Assembly: GCA_023935145.1 (NCBI GenBank) | Contig: CM043698.1 | Location: forward strand, 23,197,501 to 23,261,500 | Length of the DNA: 64,000 bases | Direction of reading: 5' to 3' | DNA from: Bretschneidera sinensis | Lineage: Eukaryota; Streptophyta; Magnoliopsida; Brassicales; Akaniaceae | Shown: one piece after another, positions 49,658 through 64,000 of the stretch | Numbering within the stretch: position 1 is the stretch's first letter | How the letters are laid out: every line of letters starts with the position of its first letter | Translations under genes and position numbers: made by a program | Notes under the pieces: model-generated | What the model saw: the letters and a program-made list of their open reading frames with translations, nothing else | What the model was told of the DNA's origin: nothing | Databases searched by the model: none

Positions 49658-50520
49658 TGTTGGTATTTTGTTTGAGGTTTAAACAAGAAGGTGGAAGAAT
49701 AAAATCAGCATATTCAGCACCAGCGTGCGCTGCGGCACACCCTTCCCAGGCTGCGATGCCCAGTAAGGGAGGAGTCCTGGAGGAGGTGGGCACCGCGGCT
49801 CAGTCTCCTCCAGGCCACGACATCCAGAAGCTTGAGGAAGTGTGCTTTGCCCTGGGCCTCGGCCTGTCTTGTTTTGGGCCGTGACGCCAGACACACTGAT
49901 GCACACATGTTTCAGCTTTTTAAGTGATTCGTGAGACATGTTCAAAACACATAGGATCACTAAGGATTGATCAAGGGCTATGGATGATTAGTCTTATAGA
50001 TTTAAGGGTGGATATTGACCCTCAAGATTGGTCAAGAAGTTGGTGCATTATATAAAGGTTCACCTAGCTTCAAAAGTCATAACATAACTTGTTATAAAGT
50101 GAGATCAATTGTAAGAGTGCAAAAACACTAAACTCAAGAGAGATTTTGTAGAGAGGCTAGTCGTTTAGAAAGAGAGAGAGTAGAATAGAAAGGGATTCAA
50201 GGGCTTGTAAGGAGAATTTTCTTGAGAAAATTCCAGGGTTAGTTCTTATCACTTTTTTCTTCTTCTTTTGTTCTTCAAAAACCTGTGAGTTCTTGGAAGA
50301 GTGTTGCTGATTGTAAAGAACTCTATTGATAAGATAGTGCAGAGAGCTCGGAGGAGCTCACAAAGACGTAGGCATATTGCCGAACCTCGTCAACAAATTG
50401 CTTGTGTTCTTTTCTTTCTTGCTTTGATTGGTTGTTGTCTCTTTTCTTTATACAAGTCACTCTAGACTTGGGTGTTTGGAAGATCACCTCCTGGGTATCA
50501 TCTAAGGTGGTTTCCCAATA
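49658..50520 (+). repeat. 3' LTR of C2
   Basis: 863 bp, TGTTGGTATTTTG..CCCAATA, preceded by polypurine AAAGATAGAGAT. Followed by the right TSD GTTCC. Confidence 0.93.
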
Positions 50521-50525
50521 GTTCC

Positions 50526-51026
50526 TAATCTGATCAACTTCTTTATTAATCTTGAATAATTTCAAAAGAATTATACTAACCCTTCTTTTATTTCTTGATA
50601 CTTGTTTTGAAAACAAGTTAGGCAACATGAGATTTCTCTTAATTTGAAAAGGATTATCTTAATGATGTACTCCCAAAACACATCCTTCTCCGTCATACCT
50701 TATGCAGAATTTAACCTATCTGAGTATTTAATGACTCTTGGTATCTTTTAATGGCAGACACACATGTTCGACCATAAATCATGCATCATTAACTTGTTAC
50801 TGAGTCAAAACTATTATTCTTATATTCTGTAGGTTTGTATTTTATTCATTGCTAAGTCTATGTCTACTATATTAATGACAAACTCATTAAATATTTTAAT
50901 TCTTGGTAAGAGCATAATAGCTAAAAGTTCATATGCATCATTAAGAAACATCTTTGGGTTGAATGCATGATACGTAGTTAGGAACCCTCCACACATAAAA
51001 CCGGCTATGAGAACCTATTCCAGCCT
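50526..51026. other. Spacer between C2 and duplication copy B
   Basis: AT-rich, probably more of relic C0, but no diagnostic Copia motif could be read. No gene. Confidence 0.35.
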
Positions 51027-51500
51027 TCGTAAATCTATCACTTTTGAGCGAATAAACCGCTTGGTAGGTCAATTCCCAACTATATGCTCCATGTGTGAAC
51101 CTCTTAATTTTAATATATCATGAGAATGTAAATTTTAATTGTTATTATGTAGTTGTTTAACAATAAAGACGACTTTAAATTAAAAAAAAAAGTGATTGTA
51201 AAATTAAACAATATAATTTATTAGCAAAAACTGTGATGTAATAGCGTACTCTTAAACCATAAATGAGAATATTAATCGAGATTCCAAACTCATTATCATG
51301 AAACACCTTTACTGGTTACTTTATTGGGGATTTACTGAACCATAGTATTAACCTCAACCCAGGGATAATCTATTATTGAAATGCTTCTTCCAAAACCTTA
51401 AATGTATGATTTCGCCTTTCGGCTACACTCTTGTGTTCAGGATAACCTAATATAGTGTACATCTAGTAAATAGACCTTTAAATTATCCTTAAACTTTGTC
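51027..51500 (-). pseudogene. Copia integrase C-terminal relic at the left edge of copy B
   Basis: Matches 6220-6720 and the C0 segments at 23231-23290/37836-38000 (AATGCTTCTTCCAAAACC phrase). No intact motif. Confidence 0.55.
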
Positions 51501-51972
51501 GACACGAAAATGATATTGTAACCAAACATGTACCCATCTGTCTTTTGGTCTTGAGAATTAATTGCTAAACAATGGATGTTTTACCCAACTTTTTTTCAAG
51601 TTTCCAACTTGTCACTCTTTAATAAGCTTGTTATATACTACGTATTGGCTATTAATAGATGTATGATTTTTGACATTAGCTAGATTTACACACGTATTTA
51701 GAATTTTTACTAATAGGAGGATATACCTTGAAATTCGTATTCAATTCCAATTATATGTGTGTGGTGTAGAGTGTATTACGCTAATTGGATAGCATAAACA
51801 ACAATACTTTCAGGTGTATCAATTAAAGTTACATCTGATTTTCAAGTAAACTTATCTATTTCTTATATTAACTAAATAATTACCATGAAAAATGTACTAT
51901 TCTTCCTCAATTCTTGCTGCCATTTACTATATTTATCAATGAGCAATTAAGTTTAAACAATTAATCCTCTCC

Positions 51973-51980
51973 TATATAAA
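51973..51980 (+). promoter_or_regulatory. TATA box of beta-glucosidase copy B
   Basis: TATATAAA, 48 bp upstream of the ATG at 52028, in the context CTCCTATATAAAGGAGC. Confidence 0.65.
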
Positions 51981-52027
51981 GGAGCATAGAGGGTGATGTT
52001 GAGATCAGAAATAATAAAAATTGAGTC

Positions 52028-55288
<3,261 letters not shown>

Positions 55289-56308
55289 AATTAATTGGAG
55301 GACTTGCTTCAATCTATTCTTTTTTGTATCTCAAATTCTCAACTCTTTTTTTGGGAGCTGTAAGAGACATGTGAAATGTAATAGTCTGGCATGTTCACCC
55401 TTCAAATGAAATGAAGTTATTGGCTTATATTTTTTTATTTCTTATAAAGGGCAAAATTCCCAGCCCTATTTATTATATATATATATATCTCTTGTTAAAA
55501 AATTATGGACTTCTTGCTTTCAACTGCTTAGTAGACTACTTCTCCCTCCAACTGAATTAATGTGGTAAGATTTAGGACTATGGCAGCCTATTATATCTCC
55601 ATACACTAGCTACTTGGTTAGATAAGAAATTTATAGCTTCGGCTATATTATACTCCATGCATACATATTTAGGTGCAATGACGATTAATTCAGAAGACGG
55701 GATATCTACTGCTGATTTACGAAAGCCGTTAAAAGGAATCAATCATGAATTCCAAGTTTAATGTCCTTGCCCTTGCTGTATAAGTTTCAAAGGTGTATAA
55801 TAATTTTCCTGACAAAGCTGGATTCTTGAGTTGGGCGACTGAACATCATTCATACTATTAAAGGAGGAGTAAACGCGAGTACATGACACCAACCGTATTA
55901 GTTCAGGGAAGTTACCAGTTGCTACTGGGAAAAGTAATTAAGGGAGGTTCAAAGCTTGTGCACCCATCTTAGCTCTGTGGGCTTTGGCACATCTTGAACA
56001 CTTCTATGAGAAGGTCAAAGGATGGTTCACAGATGAAGACTTCATCAAAACTTACGTTGGAAAAATGATGCTTTGCTGCCAAAAGCTAGCACCAACTGAA
56101 ACCTAGAAAAAGTTAGGAGCCTGAAATGGAACAAGATGGTCACCTCCATGGCGAATGAATCAAGGCATGGTGATTGGATACAGAAAACAAAGATTGATTC
56201 CCCTCCCAGTTTGCTGGAAGTCACAGCATGTGTACCCAACATGGACGCTCGCCACCTTCGTCAAAATCAAGAAAACCCTGACCTTGCTGGATGATAGATT
56301 GGGAGTTC
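55289..56308. other. 3' UTR and decayed coding-like DNA of copy B
   Basis: Counterpart of 10405-11402. It carries an extra stretch of about 20 bp near 55856 (TATTAAAGGAGGAGTAAACG) absent from copy A. Same broken coding-like stretch, no family. Confidence 0.4.
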
Positions 56309-57540
56309 AACATGAGCAAGATGAAGACAGATTGAGTAGTGGGGCAAACTCCTCTGGTCGACAAAGGACAGGTGGAAGGGAAAGGCCGCGCATGAATGTA
56401 TAACTGATGTGGAAGCAAATAGAATACAAGAAGGGATAGAGGGCATTGCTTTAGAAGATGCTATAGATAACATAGAGAACCAGGGTGATAAATCCCATGC
56501 AGATCATGCCAGATTGAAAAAGTCATTAAAGAACTCTAAGAAGAGAACTGTAAGTTAAGAAGGTAAGTTTAAGTACTTCAAGCGTAACAGGTCAAAGTGA
56601 ATGCGCAAATCGAATTGGTTGAAGCTCAAGAAATGTATGAGATACAGAATGCCAAGTTGAGGGCAAAACAACAGATCTGTATGCAAGATAAAAGAGTTAA
56701 ACAGCACGGGGCTGAGAGCTAAAAGCTTTATTGGGAGAGAAAAGTCAGGAATGTTGAAGCCAGATGACAAGAAAGTGATAAAGCCATCCAAACATACTGA
56801 ATGTTTATACCATTGCTGATATAATGAGCTTAAAGGTCGAACAATATGCTTTGCTGAACGAAAATCAAGCATTAAGGTATCGTGTTCAGGAGTATCATGA
56901 TAGAGAGAACCTAGTTGATGAAGGGTTCTACAACAATTATAAATTTATAAGGTATGCAGACATACGATGACCTTGACAGGAGAGGAATTTACCAGAGCTG
57001 CAGCCTCTCCTCTGTGATTGCACAGAGGCCTGGACCAAGTGGATGATCTCTTAACGCATTATGCAATTAGAAATCTTGGACATGATCAAGATGAAGACAG
57101 ATCAATTAGTGGGGCAAACTCCTCTGGTCGACAAAGAAGGACAGGTGGAAGGGAAAGTCCACACAAGAATATACCTGATGTGGAAGCAAATAGAATACAA
57201 GAAGGGATAAAGGGCATCGCTTTAGAAGATGCTATAGATAACATAGAGAACCAGGGTGATAAATCCCATGCAGATCATGCCAGATTGAAAAATGAATTCA
57301 AGAACTCTAAGAAGAGAATTGTAGGTTAAGAAGATAAGTTTAAGTACTTCAAGCGTAACAGGTCAAAGTGAATGAGCAAATCCAATTGGTTGAAGATGAA
57401 AAAGAGCTATACAAGAGGGAAGCTCAAGAAGTGTATGAGAAACAGAATGCCAAGTTGAGGGCAAAACAATAGATCTGTATGCAAGATAAAAGAGTTGAAC
57501 AGCAAGTGGCTGAGAGCTAAAAGCTTTATTGGGAGAGAAA
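56309..57540 (+). repeat. Two-unit decayed tandem repeat, copy B
   Basis: Units from 56309 and 57083, matching those at 11399 and 12197. The second unit stops abruptly at 57540 (TTATTGGGAGAGAAA), where unrelated DNA begins. Confidence 0.75.
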
Positions 57541-59288
57541 AAATTTCAGCTGAGAATGGCTGTTGTGGAGATGCTTGGACCAATAGGCAGGATAAAATCA
57601 ATAATAAGAGGATGCATATCAACCACTGTCTCAATCATGTTTTCAATCTTTTCTCTTAGCTTGGAAGTTTGTTGCTGCGTACTTTTTTCATTGACCATCT
57701 TTCAAATATCTAGATTATCAAGTTCAACATTGCTCAGCTCCTCATCCTTGTCTTGGGCGTGCTTGCAATCCGTTGTTTCAACTTGCTTGACAAAGACTTC
57801 CGGCATCGTGAGGCGTCTCTAAGTCAATGATTTTGGAAGTTTCATCTTCATGGTTCTCAAGTTGAAAGTGAACATAATTAACTTGCTTTGATAGACCACG
57901 AAAAAAATCACAGTTGCAATTAAAATCGGTGGTGAAATTTTCTATTCTCTTAAAAACCTTATCAAATACTTGTTGGAGCTCGAGTAAAGCCTCTTTGGGT
58001 AAAGTTGGTTCTCTTGGCGAGTAATACCCAATTCTCATCGGGCAACAGAAGTCATAGAGGTCCCGAAAGTCATAAAGATCTCAGGTTCGAGTGGTATCTA
58101 CGTACATTTTACCAACAAAAAACACAATAATCATAAACACAATGACCATTCAAATTTATTTTAACCCTAAAAGTATATGGGTGTCTAACAAATTGCACAA
58201 AAAGCTTTGAAAAATATAATCAATTTGAGCGAGAATAATTTTTTCAATAAATCTATATGAATCAAAAACATTATTTATGATCAGATATAATAATCATAAA
58301 TAGTAACACAAAAGATTTAGGTGGCTCATTCGAATCATTACTCATCACGGAGACAATTTATTTTCACTCTTTTTTTCCACTTTTTCTCTCTCTCTCTCCA
58401 ACTTTCTGACCACTTTCACTCTCCAACCTCCTCGTTTCTATTACCGCCAACAGTACACTCTCTTTTTTCTAACCTTTGCTTTTTAACTTTTTTTTTTGTA
58501 GCACCTCTTTTCTCCTACCACTTTACTTTCAGCCACTTTCCTTTTTTTGGCTATATAAAAAAAAAGTAGAAAAGAAAATTAAAAGACAAGTAATTGTCCT
58601 TTGTTACAAAGAATACTATAGGGACTAAAAAGGCAAATGGTTTCCTCTGTTTGAAAACAGAGGTAGTGCGTGAATGATGGTGCCGTTGATGGCACTCTCG
58701 GACGGTGGTGGAACGACGGCGGTTGGGTTCACTTGAAGCTAGCAACCAGGATGGCGGTGGCGGCTCGGCGGGAAGCTGTTGGATTTGGAGGTCACAAAGG
58801 TGGTGAGCGGCGGGTGGTGGCTGATCGTGCTCTGGTCAGGATAACGGTGTGAGCGGCGGGGGTGAGTAGATCGGAGGATTCTGATCTGAGTGGTGTGACT
58901 GATTGTGTACCGCAGCGGCTCCGGTGGTGGCGGGTGACGGAGTGTGACAGATCTCTTGAAAATTTAAGGTTTTGCTCGGAAGAAGCTTCTGATGTTGATG
59001 TTGATGTTGACTGAAAATCACTGGAAAATGATGAATCAAGCTCTTTAGTGGCTGTTTGTTTTAGGATGTGCGTAGTTCGGGGGCTGATTCTGTTTTTTAG
59101 AATGATTGTTGTGGATTTTGTGAAATAATTTTTAGGCTCGGATACCAAATTGAAGAAGAACAAAGGATAATAGAGAAGAAATAAAGAAAGAGAAACCAGG
59201 TTACCAGCGGATTGAAAGAGAAGCCAGGCTACCTGGGATTGGAAGAGAAACTGAGCTCTGAGAGGCCTTACGAAGAGGAAGAAGATTT
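57541..59288 (-). mobile_element. Probable retroelement remnant replacing part of copy B
   Basis: Minus strand. LTR end CTTCTTCA (near 59150) is followed by TTTGGTATCCGAGCC (59135-59148), a Met-tRNA PBS variant. Internal DNA runs left: C/T-rich at 58330-58560, and an 86-codon frame 58038-57778 with charged helical sequence (LPKEALLELQQVFDKVF) and related coiled-coil-like sequence to 57545. No pol motif, so it is at most a non-autonomous or decayed element. The left border is undefined. Confidence 0.4.
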
Positions 59289-59535
59289 AACTCACACACG
59301 TTTTTTTAAACTTAAATTTTCATTAAACAATCAAAACATTCTATTTTCATGTAACTCTAATCTAACAGAGTGCTAAAGGGTACGAACATACACTGCTATG
59401 TTGTTCGCCCACAGGTGGTCATGCTACTTGAGTACAGGTTTGATTCTCCAAACAGTACCGCCCATTGAAATCAGGAAAAAGAAAGTTTGACCTGAGAAAA
59501 TCAACTCTACTGAGCCATGGGTTTGATATGGAGAT

Positions 59536-59620
59536 TAGGGCACGTTTGGTGCACCAGATGAAAGAGAGGATGGGATGATTTTCATCCTTTCTCGTGTTTG
59601 GTACACCAGATGAAGACCAG
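59536..59620. mobile_element. Possible MITE end, copy B
   Basis: Counterpart of 14469-14552: AGGGCACGTTTGGTGCACC and a second TGTTTGGTACACCAGATGAA. Same caveats. Confidence 0.3.
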
Positions 59621-60600
59621 ATGGGATGACCGGCCATGCTGTTTAATCCGACAATAACCAGATAAGCTTATCCTAGGCAGAGGGACGGTAAAAAGACCGG
59701 ATGTCGAAATTCCTTTCAATTTTTTTTTTCTGTAAAACTAAAATTAATAATTGTGATATGTTATTTTAAAAAAAAAATTAAAATCATAAAAAAAAATATT
59801 TTTTTTGATAAATTTTAACTTTGCAACCTAAGAATTTAGTTTTTTATAATTTTTATAATAAATTTTAAATCGTTTATGAAATATATTAAATTGCTAATAT
59901 TAATATGCTTTATTTTTATTTCATTCTCCAAGCTTATCCAGATTTTTTCTTACATTCAAGGGTGATTTTATTTCATTAATTTTATTATATTTTAAAAATA
60001 TTTAATTAGTTTATATACAAAAACTATTAATATCAAGAATTATTTTTGAAGAATAATAATAATAATAAAATATATCAGTAAAAATGAAATTATATTACAT
60101 GATATGTATTAGTCTAATACCGAAACACCTTCTCTTCTATTTCATTTAACTTTTACTTTTAGTAATTAGAACAAAAAAAAATTTTGAAGGTAGTAATTAG
60201 AACAATTAAAACCAATGGATACTGTCGAAAACATCCCTAGAATTAAATCACATGCTATATTTTGATCACAAAAAGATATGAAATCAATTGTTAGAAATAA
60301 TTGGAAATGGGTCTTATTCAGGTATCAACATGACCCGTATTTGAAAAATTAGCAATGAACTGAATTCAAGCAGTTACTTACAACTCAAAATTAATGCTCA
60401 TGATCGAAACTGTTCCAGAAACAAGTCCCACACAAAAATTTTGATCCAAATTGAATCAAAATAACGAATTTGACAATAACAATATAAAATTGAATCATAT
60501 AACGTGACCTGGATAAAACAAAAAACCAACCATCCATTCAGTCTTTCATAAATTAACACAACTAAATTGACAATAAAAGATTAAAAAACCAAAAAAATAT

Positions 60601-61040
60601 TCTCATAGACTTTTGATGAGAAAAAAACTTAGATCATAAATGAAATAAAGGATTTTTATGGGTTTAATTCGGGTCCCAATCCTACTGCTCTATCGACAAA
60701 ATTTGTGTTCTTAGCTATGGAATCACATTCAACTGTTATTGACAATTTAAAGTTAAATTATTGAAGTTGATATATGAAGGACCAAAATGAACCCGGTCCA
60801 TAATTAAATGACGTAATTATGCTATAATGAAAAAAGAAATCACGACTAATTGTCTTTGTTTTCTTCGTTTTGGTCTTGTCACTTTCTAGAATTTCTCTTA
60901 CCTTATCTTTTAAATCTTTCTCATTTCATGATCGCAGATCTGGGTTTGATGGAGTCATTGCTTGGTCGACGGCGACCTTGAGCTGTGGTTGGCCAGAGAT
61001 CGATGTCACCAGAGGCCGCATGCGGTGGTTACTTTATACT
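60601..61040. other. Spacer, nothing recognised
   Basis: AT-rich flank after the duplication. An open frame near 60870-61073 has no family. Confidence 0.35.
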
Positions 61041-61059
61041 GAGGTGTCTCATTGGAAAA

Positions 61060-62270
61060 TTTTGCACCTATGAGAAGTGCCTAGATCATTCAATGAGGCA
61101 ACACCTTTTTGAGATGTCGAATATGATAAAAGTACATAAAGTTGAAGGTTACCCCTTAACTGATGAACAAGAGGTACATGCCATAATTCAGTCTTTACCT
61201 AAGGAATGTGAGCACATGAAAGTTGAGATGATGTGTAATGAGAAATTTAAAAGTTTTGATGACATTTTGTGTCACTTGAAACTTGAAGATGAGAGATTTG
61301 AGACTGTTAAATATTCAGGTCAAGCTTGTGTTGTTGAATTCAACTTGCGTAAGGCTTTGGGCATGAAGCATGAGAAAGGTAAAGAGAATGTTCTGGCACC
61401 CAAGAAGGCCAAGAAGTGCAAGATGGGTAAGTGCGGTGGTAAGAAGAACAAGACCAAAATGAGCTGCTACAACTGTGGTGAACTGGGTCACTTTGCTCAT
61501 GATTGCATTGAGTCGAAGAAGGTATTACCCGACTTTATTTCTTCAGTTAATGCTTAAATTTATAGCTATGTGTTACTTACTGAATATCATCCTTTGTGGA
61601 TTGTAAACTCAAGAAAGGCATGCTGTGTAGACGGAGAACAAGGAGCATTGTGGGGTACTGTCAAATTTGACAAAATGCACATTGGATATATGTGAAGAGC
61701 TACTTAAGAGTTGAAGACAAAGTTTTTTAACCCCTATCAGCTACGGTTGACTAGTGGTCAAACTTGAGTCCTACTAATGTCCTATATGTACTTTAATTTG
61801 ATGGAGTTTGTTTTAATGTTTAGTCCTTCTAGGTCTAGTTTTAATGTTATTTACTTTGGTGTTGGGTTGATGTACTGTTAGAAACAGATTTATTTGTCAA
61901 GTTGATGTATTAAATGGTTCCAAAAGCACTTTGATTTGGTTTGTGTTTTATAATATAATCAAAATTTTGGTTATTTTTTATTTAATTGTATCTCTCTTCA
62001 GTGTAAATTATTGATGTGAAATTATTTGGCAAGCCAGACTAGATCACATTGGGTTTGAAATATTTAAATGTTTTGACTAATGGCAGCATGTTAGGCTCAC
62101 TCACTAGTTTTATTATTGCTTATGTGTGAACTTTGTCTAGCTAATAAAACAACTAAGAACCATTAGATACAGAACTTAGAACTAAGATCTCATTGTTAGT
62201 AATTCATTTGGACTTTTGTGGTCCAGAAGAATTGATTTCGGACATTTTTGAAAGGGTTTTAGAAAACAAT
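61060..62270 (+). pseudogene. Copia gag-protease-GAG_pre-integrase relic
   Basis: From about 61060: SMRQHLFEMSNMIK, LTDEQEVHAIIQSLP, then a K-rich stretch and a perfect zinc knuckle CYNCGELGHFAHDC (about 61471-61506), stop at 61555-61557. Downstream HPLWIVNSRKA near 61590 corresponds to the protease PLWIVDSGA block with the catalytic Asp changed to Asn. IIWQARLDHIGF near 62020 is the pre-integrase LWHxRLGHIG block, and LLVIHLDFCGPEEL near 62195 is the start of integrase. The N-terminus of gag, all RT and the LTRs are absent. Different lineage from C1/C2 (closer to elements with UBN2-type gag). Confidence 0.85.
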
Positions 62271-62274
62271 TGTC

Positions 62275-64000
62275 TGTAATACCCGTATTTGTAAAATAAG
62301 GATAAAGAAGTAATTTAATAAATAAGGTATAGAGTTTAAATACTTCATGTATAAAAAAATAAAAAAAAATTCAGAGCGTTCAAAGAACGGCAAAAGAAAG
62401 AAGAAGAAAAATAATTAATAAATAAAAAGTTGAAATAAAATATATTAATAATAAAATAAAGAAAAAAATATGGGATGCGAACGTCTCAGAAAAAAGAAGA
62501 AAGAAGAAAGAAGACGGAAAAAGGAAAAAAAAAATACACATGTGTGGCAGCACCTGCTGCCCAATTTTATACCAAGATTACATGTGTAAAGTTGCCCTCC
62601 AGCTAAGCAAAAACATGGAAGACTTTGGGTGGGGAGAGCTGTAGATTTTTTTTAAAAAGGCAACTTTGTTTTGTATATATATATTGCAATTGTAAAAAAA
62701 AAGGTCTTAACCGATTTTATTTGTTTTTCTTTCAAATTTCTTTTTTTTTTTAAATACTTGGGGATCCAAAGAAAAGTTAAAAGAATAAATTTTTGAAGAA
62801 GTTTTCTGCGGAATTGCATAGAGAATCAGGAAAAACTCCTAGAAAAACAAAAGGTAATAATATAGTATTTTTTTTTAATTTTTGACATTTATGAAATTCC
62901 TAGGAAGTCAAAGTGAGAATTTTCAAAGTGTGTGGTTTATGAAGAAATAAAGAAATAATTAGAAATTAAATACAAATATTATATCAGGTGTTGACGGTCA
63001 ACAACAAGGAGAAGTTTCAAAGAAGAACGAGAAAGACAATGAGGTGATTCACGGGTAATTTTAAGTGCTACATGGTGAGTTGGATTTACTTTAAGTAATC
63101 TAAATAAAAATCAAATATCTAGTAATAATATTAAATTTAATTAGTAGCGTATGCTTTGGTGGTAGATAAATATTTGTTTGATAGGTATGATATAAATATT
63201 GGCCACGTAAAAAATTATTATGTAAAAAGAAATAATATTAGAATAATGAGTTAATTTAATAGTAAAGGGGATAAATAAAATTCGGTACGAGTCTGGGTAA
63301 ATAAATTTATATGATATATGAGGAGAAGAAATTAGTGAAATAATAAGCTGATTTAATAATAAAATAGATAAATAAAATTATTGATGAGTTATGTTTAATT
63401 AGTAGATGTGATATATGAGGAGATAAATTTTGAGGAATTTATTTCAATGATAAATTGAGAATGATCATGGTAGTTAATTTAAATATTTTTGTTTACATAT
63501 TATTGTTATATTACTGTTCATAGGCATATTTTATATCGTTGATCATATGCATATGCATTAAATAAGATAACCGAAAGAACCGAGAAGGGGCCGGTCTAAT
63601 GGAACAACCGTGACAGCCGGTATACGCTGGAGATAAATTCCGTGACAGCCGGGATAAGCTGTAAAGAACCGGGAAGGGGCCGGTCTAAGATAATAATAAC
63701 CTGTCGACAGGTGGGAAGACGTTCCCATCATAATCATTCATGCACTGCATCTATTTTAATTATTGCTTCCATTATTGAAATGATGAGATGTGGTGTATTT
63801 ATTGTGAATATAATTAAAGATGGATGAGTCTCCCAGTGAGAGACAGTTACAGTGAGAAAAAGAGAAAAAAGCATAGAAATATGATCATATAAGAATTATA
63901 TAAATATTAGACTTTTTGTTATTATCCAATTATAGGAGAAATAAATGATTAAATATTAAAGGACTATTTAAGAAATTGGAATACTTTTAGTAAATTTAAT
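62275..64000 (+). mobile_element. Probable Gypsy LTR, runs off the right edge
   Basis: Starts TGTAATACCCGTATTTG, a common start of plant chromovirus (Del/Tekay-like) LTRs, directly interrupting the Copia relic in its integrase start. AT-rich body, then a GC-rich repeated block near 63.6 kb. No end, PBS or coding region inside the window, so orientation and extent are inferred. Confidence 0.45.
63577..63688. repeat. GC-rich interleaved duplication in the probable Gypsy LTR
   Basis: GAACCGAGAAGGGGCCGG at 63577 recurs as GAACCGGGAAGGGGCCGG at 63666, and CCGTGACAGCCGG at 63608 recurs at 63640. They form an A-B-B-A order in otherwise AT-rich DNA. Confidence 0.9.

Larger units (their letters stand above)
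38984..50520 (+). mobile_element. Copia (Tnt1/Tork-type) retrotransposon C2, split by G2
   Basis: TGTTGGTATTTTGTCC at the start, TTTCCCAATA at the end, with a perfect 5-bp target duplication GTTCC (38979-38983 and 50521-50525). About 6.05 kb without G2. Same family and orientation as C1. Confidence 0.95.

Noticed and set aside
58792..59163. 123-codon minus-strand frame, S/T/R-rich
   Set aside because: Starts at the LTR/PBS junction of a probable retroelement and has no domain; treated as internal non-coding DNA.

Overview
This window is nuclear DNA from a flowering plant, almost certainly a eudicot. The genes have many short introns with GT..AG borders and AT-rich intergenic DNA. The families are plant-specific (G-type lectin receptor kinase, plant tetraspanin, GH1 beta-glucosidase), and the repeats are plant Copia and Gypsy/Athila-like LTR retrotransposons. 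I cannot name the species; a woody rosid is only a guess.

Layout. (1) 1-2357, minus: a G-type lectin S-receptor-like kinase pseudogene that runs off the left edge. (2) 3371-4944, minus: an intact five-exon tetraspanin (TOM2A-like) gene. (3) 6.2-15.3 kb: copy A of a segmental duplication, carrying a 13-exon GH1 beta-glucosidase (7138-10404), a decayed two-unit tandem repeat and AT-rich DNA. (4) 15.3-23.3 kb: repeat-rich decay with a gypsy-type ORF relic, a perfect 39-bp inverted repeat, a lone LTR, a stray GH1 last-exon fragment (19081-19251) and an old minus-strand Copia relic (C0). (5) 23.3-50.5 kb: two related plus-strand Tnt1-type Copia elements, C1 (23296-37830) and C2 (38984-50520), which interrupt C0. 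Each has itself been hit by a related Athila-like Gypsy element: G1 (28565-36982, plus) in the 3' LTR of C1, and G2 (42723-48208, minus) in the RT of C2. (6) 51.0-60.6 kb: copy B of the duplication, with a second beta-glucosidase (52028-55288) nearly identical to copy A. (7) 61.0-64.0 kb: a Copia gag/protease relic and a probable Gypsy LTR running off the right edge.

The genes that look functional are the tetraspanin and the two beta-glucosidases. The two enzymes keep both catalytic glutamates and differ mainly in the signal peptide, the last two residues and about 170 bp directly upstream of the TATA box. All retroelement coding regions are broken. Most of the stop codons I checked are explained by C-to-T or G-to-A change.

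The most unusual signal is a 14-bp palindromic unit, consensus TGCGATCGATCGCA with variants such as TGCGATCGAGCGCA. It forms clusters in the LTRs of G1, G2 and the older lone LTR, and recurs inside G1 ahead of gag and ahead of ORF2. Unit number differs between the two LTRs of the same element in both G1 (6 versus 4) and G2 (10 versus 8), so the arrays have changed since insertion. Other points of interest are a conserved small hairpin followed by repeated polypurine boxes at the 3' ends of G1 and G2, and the contrast between almost no divergence across the beta-glucosidase gene body and clear divergence in its flanks, which suggests gene conversion.
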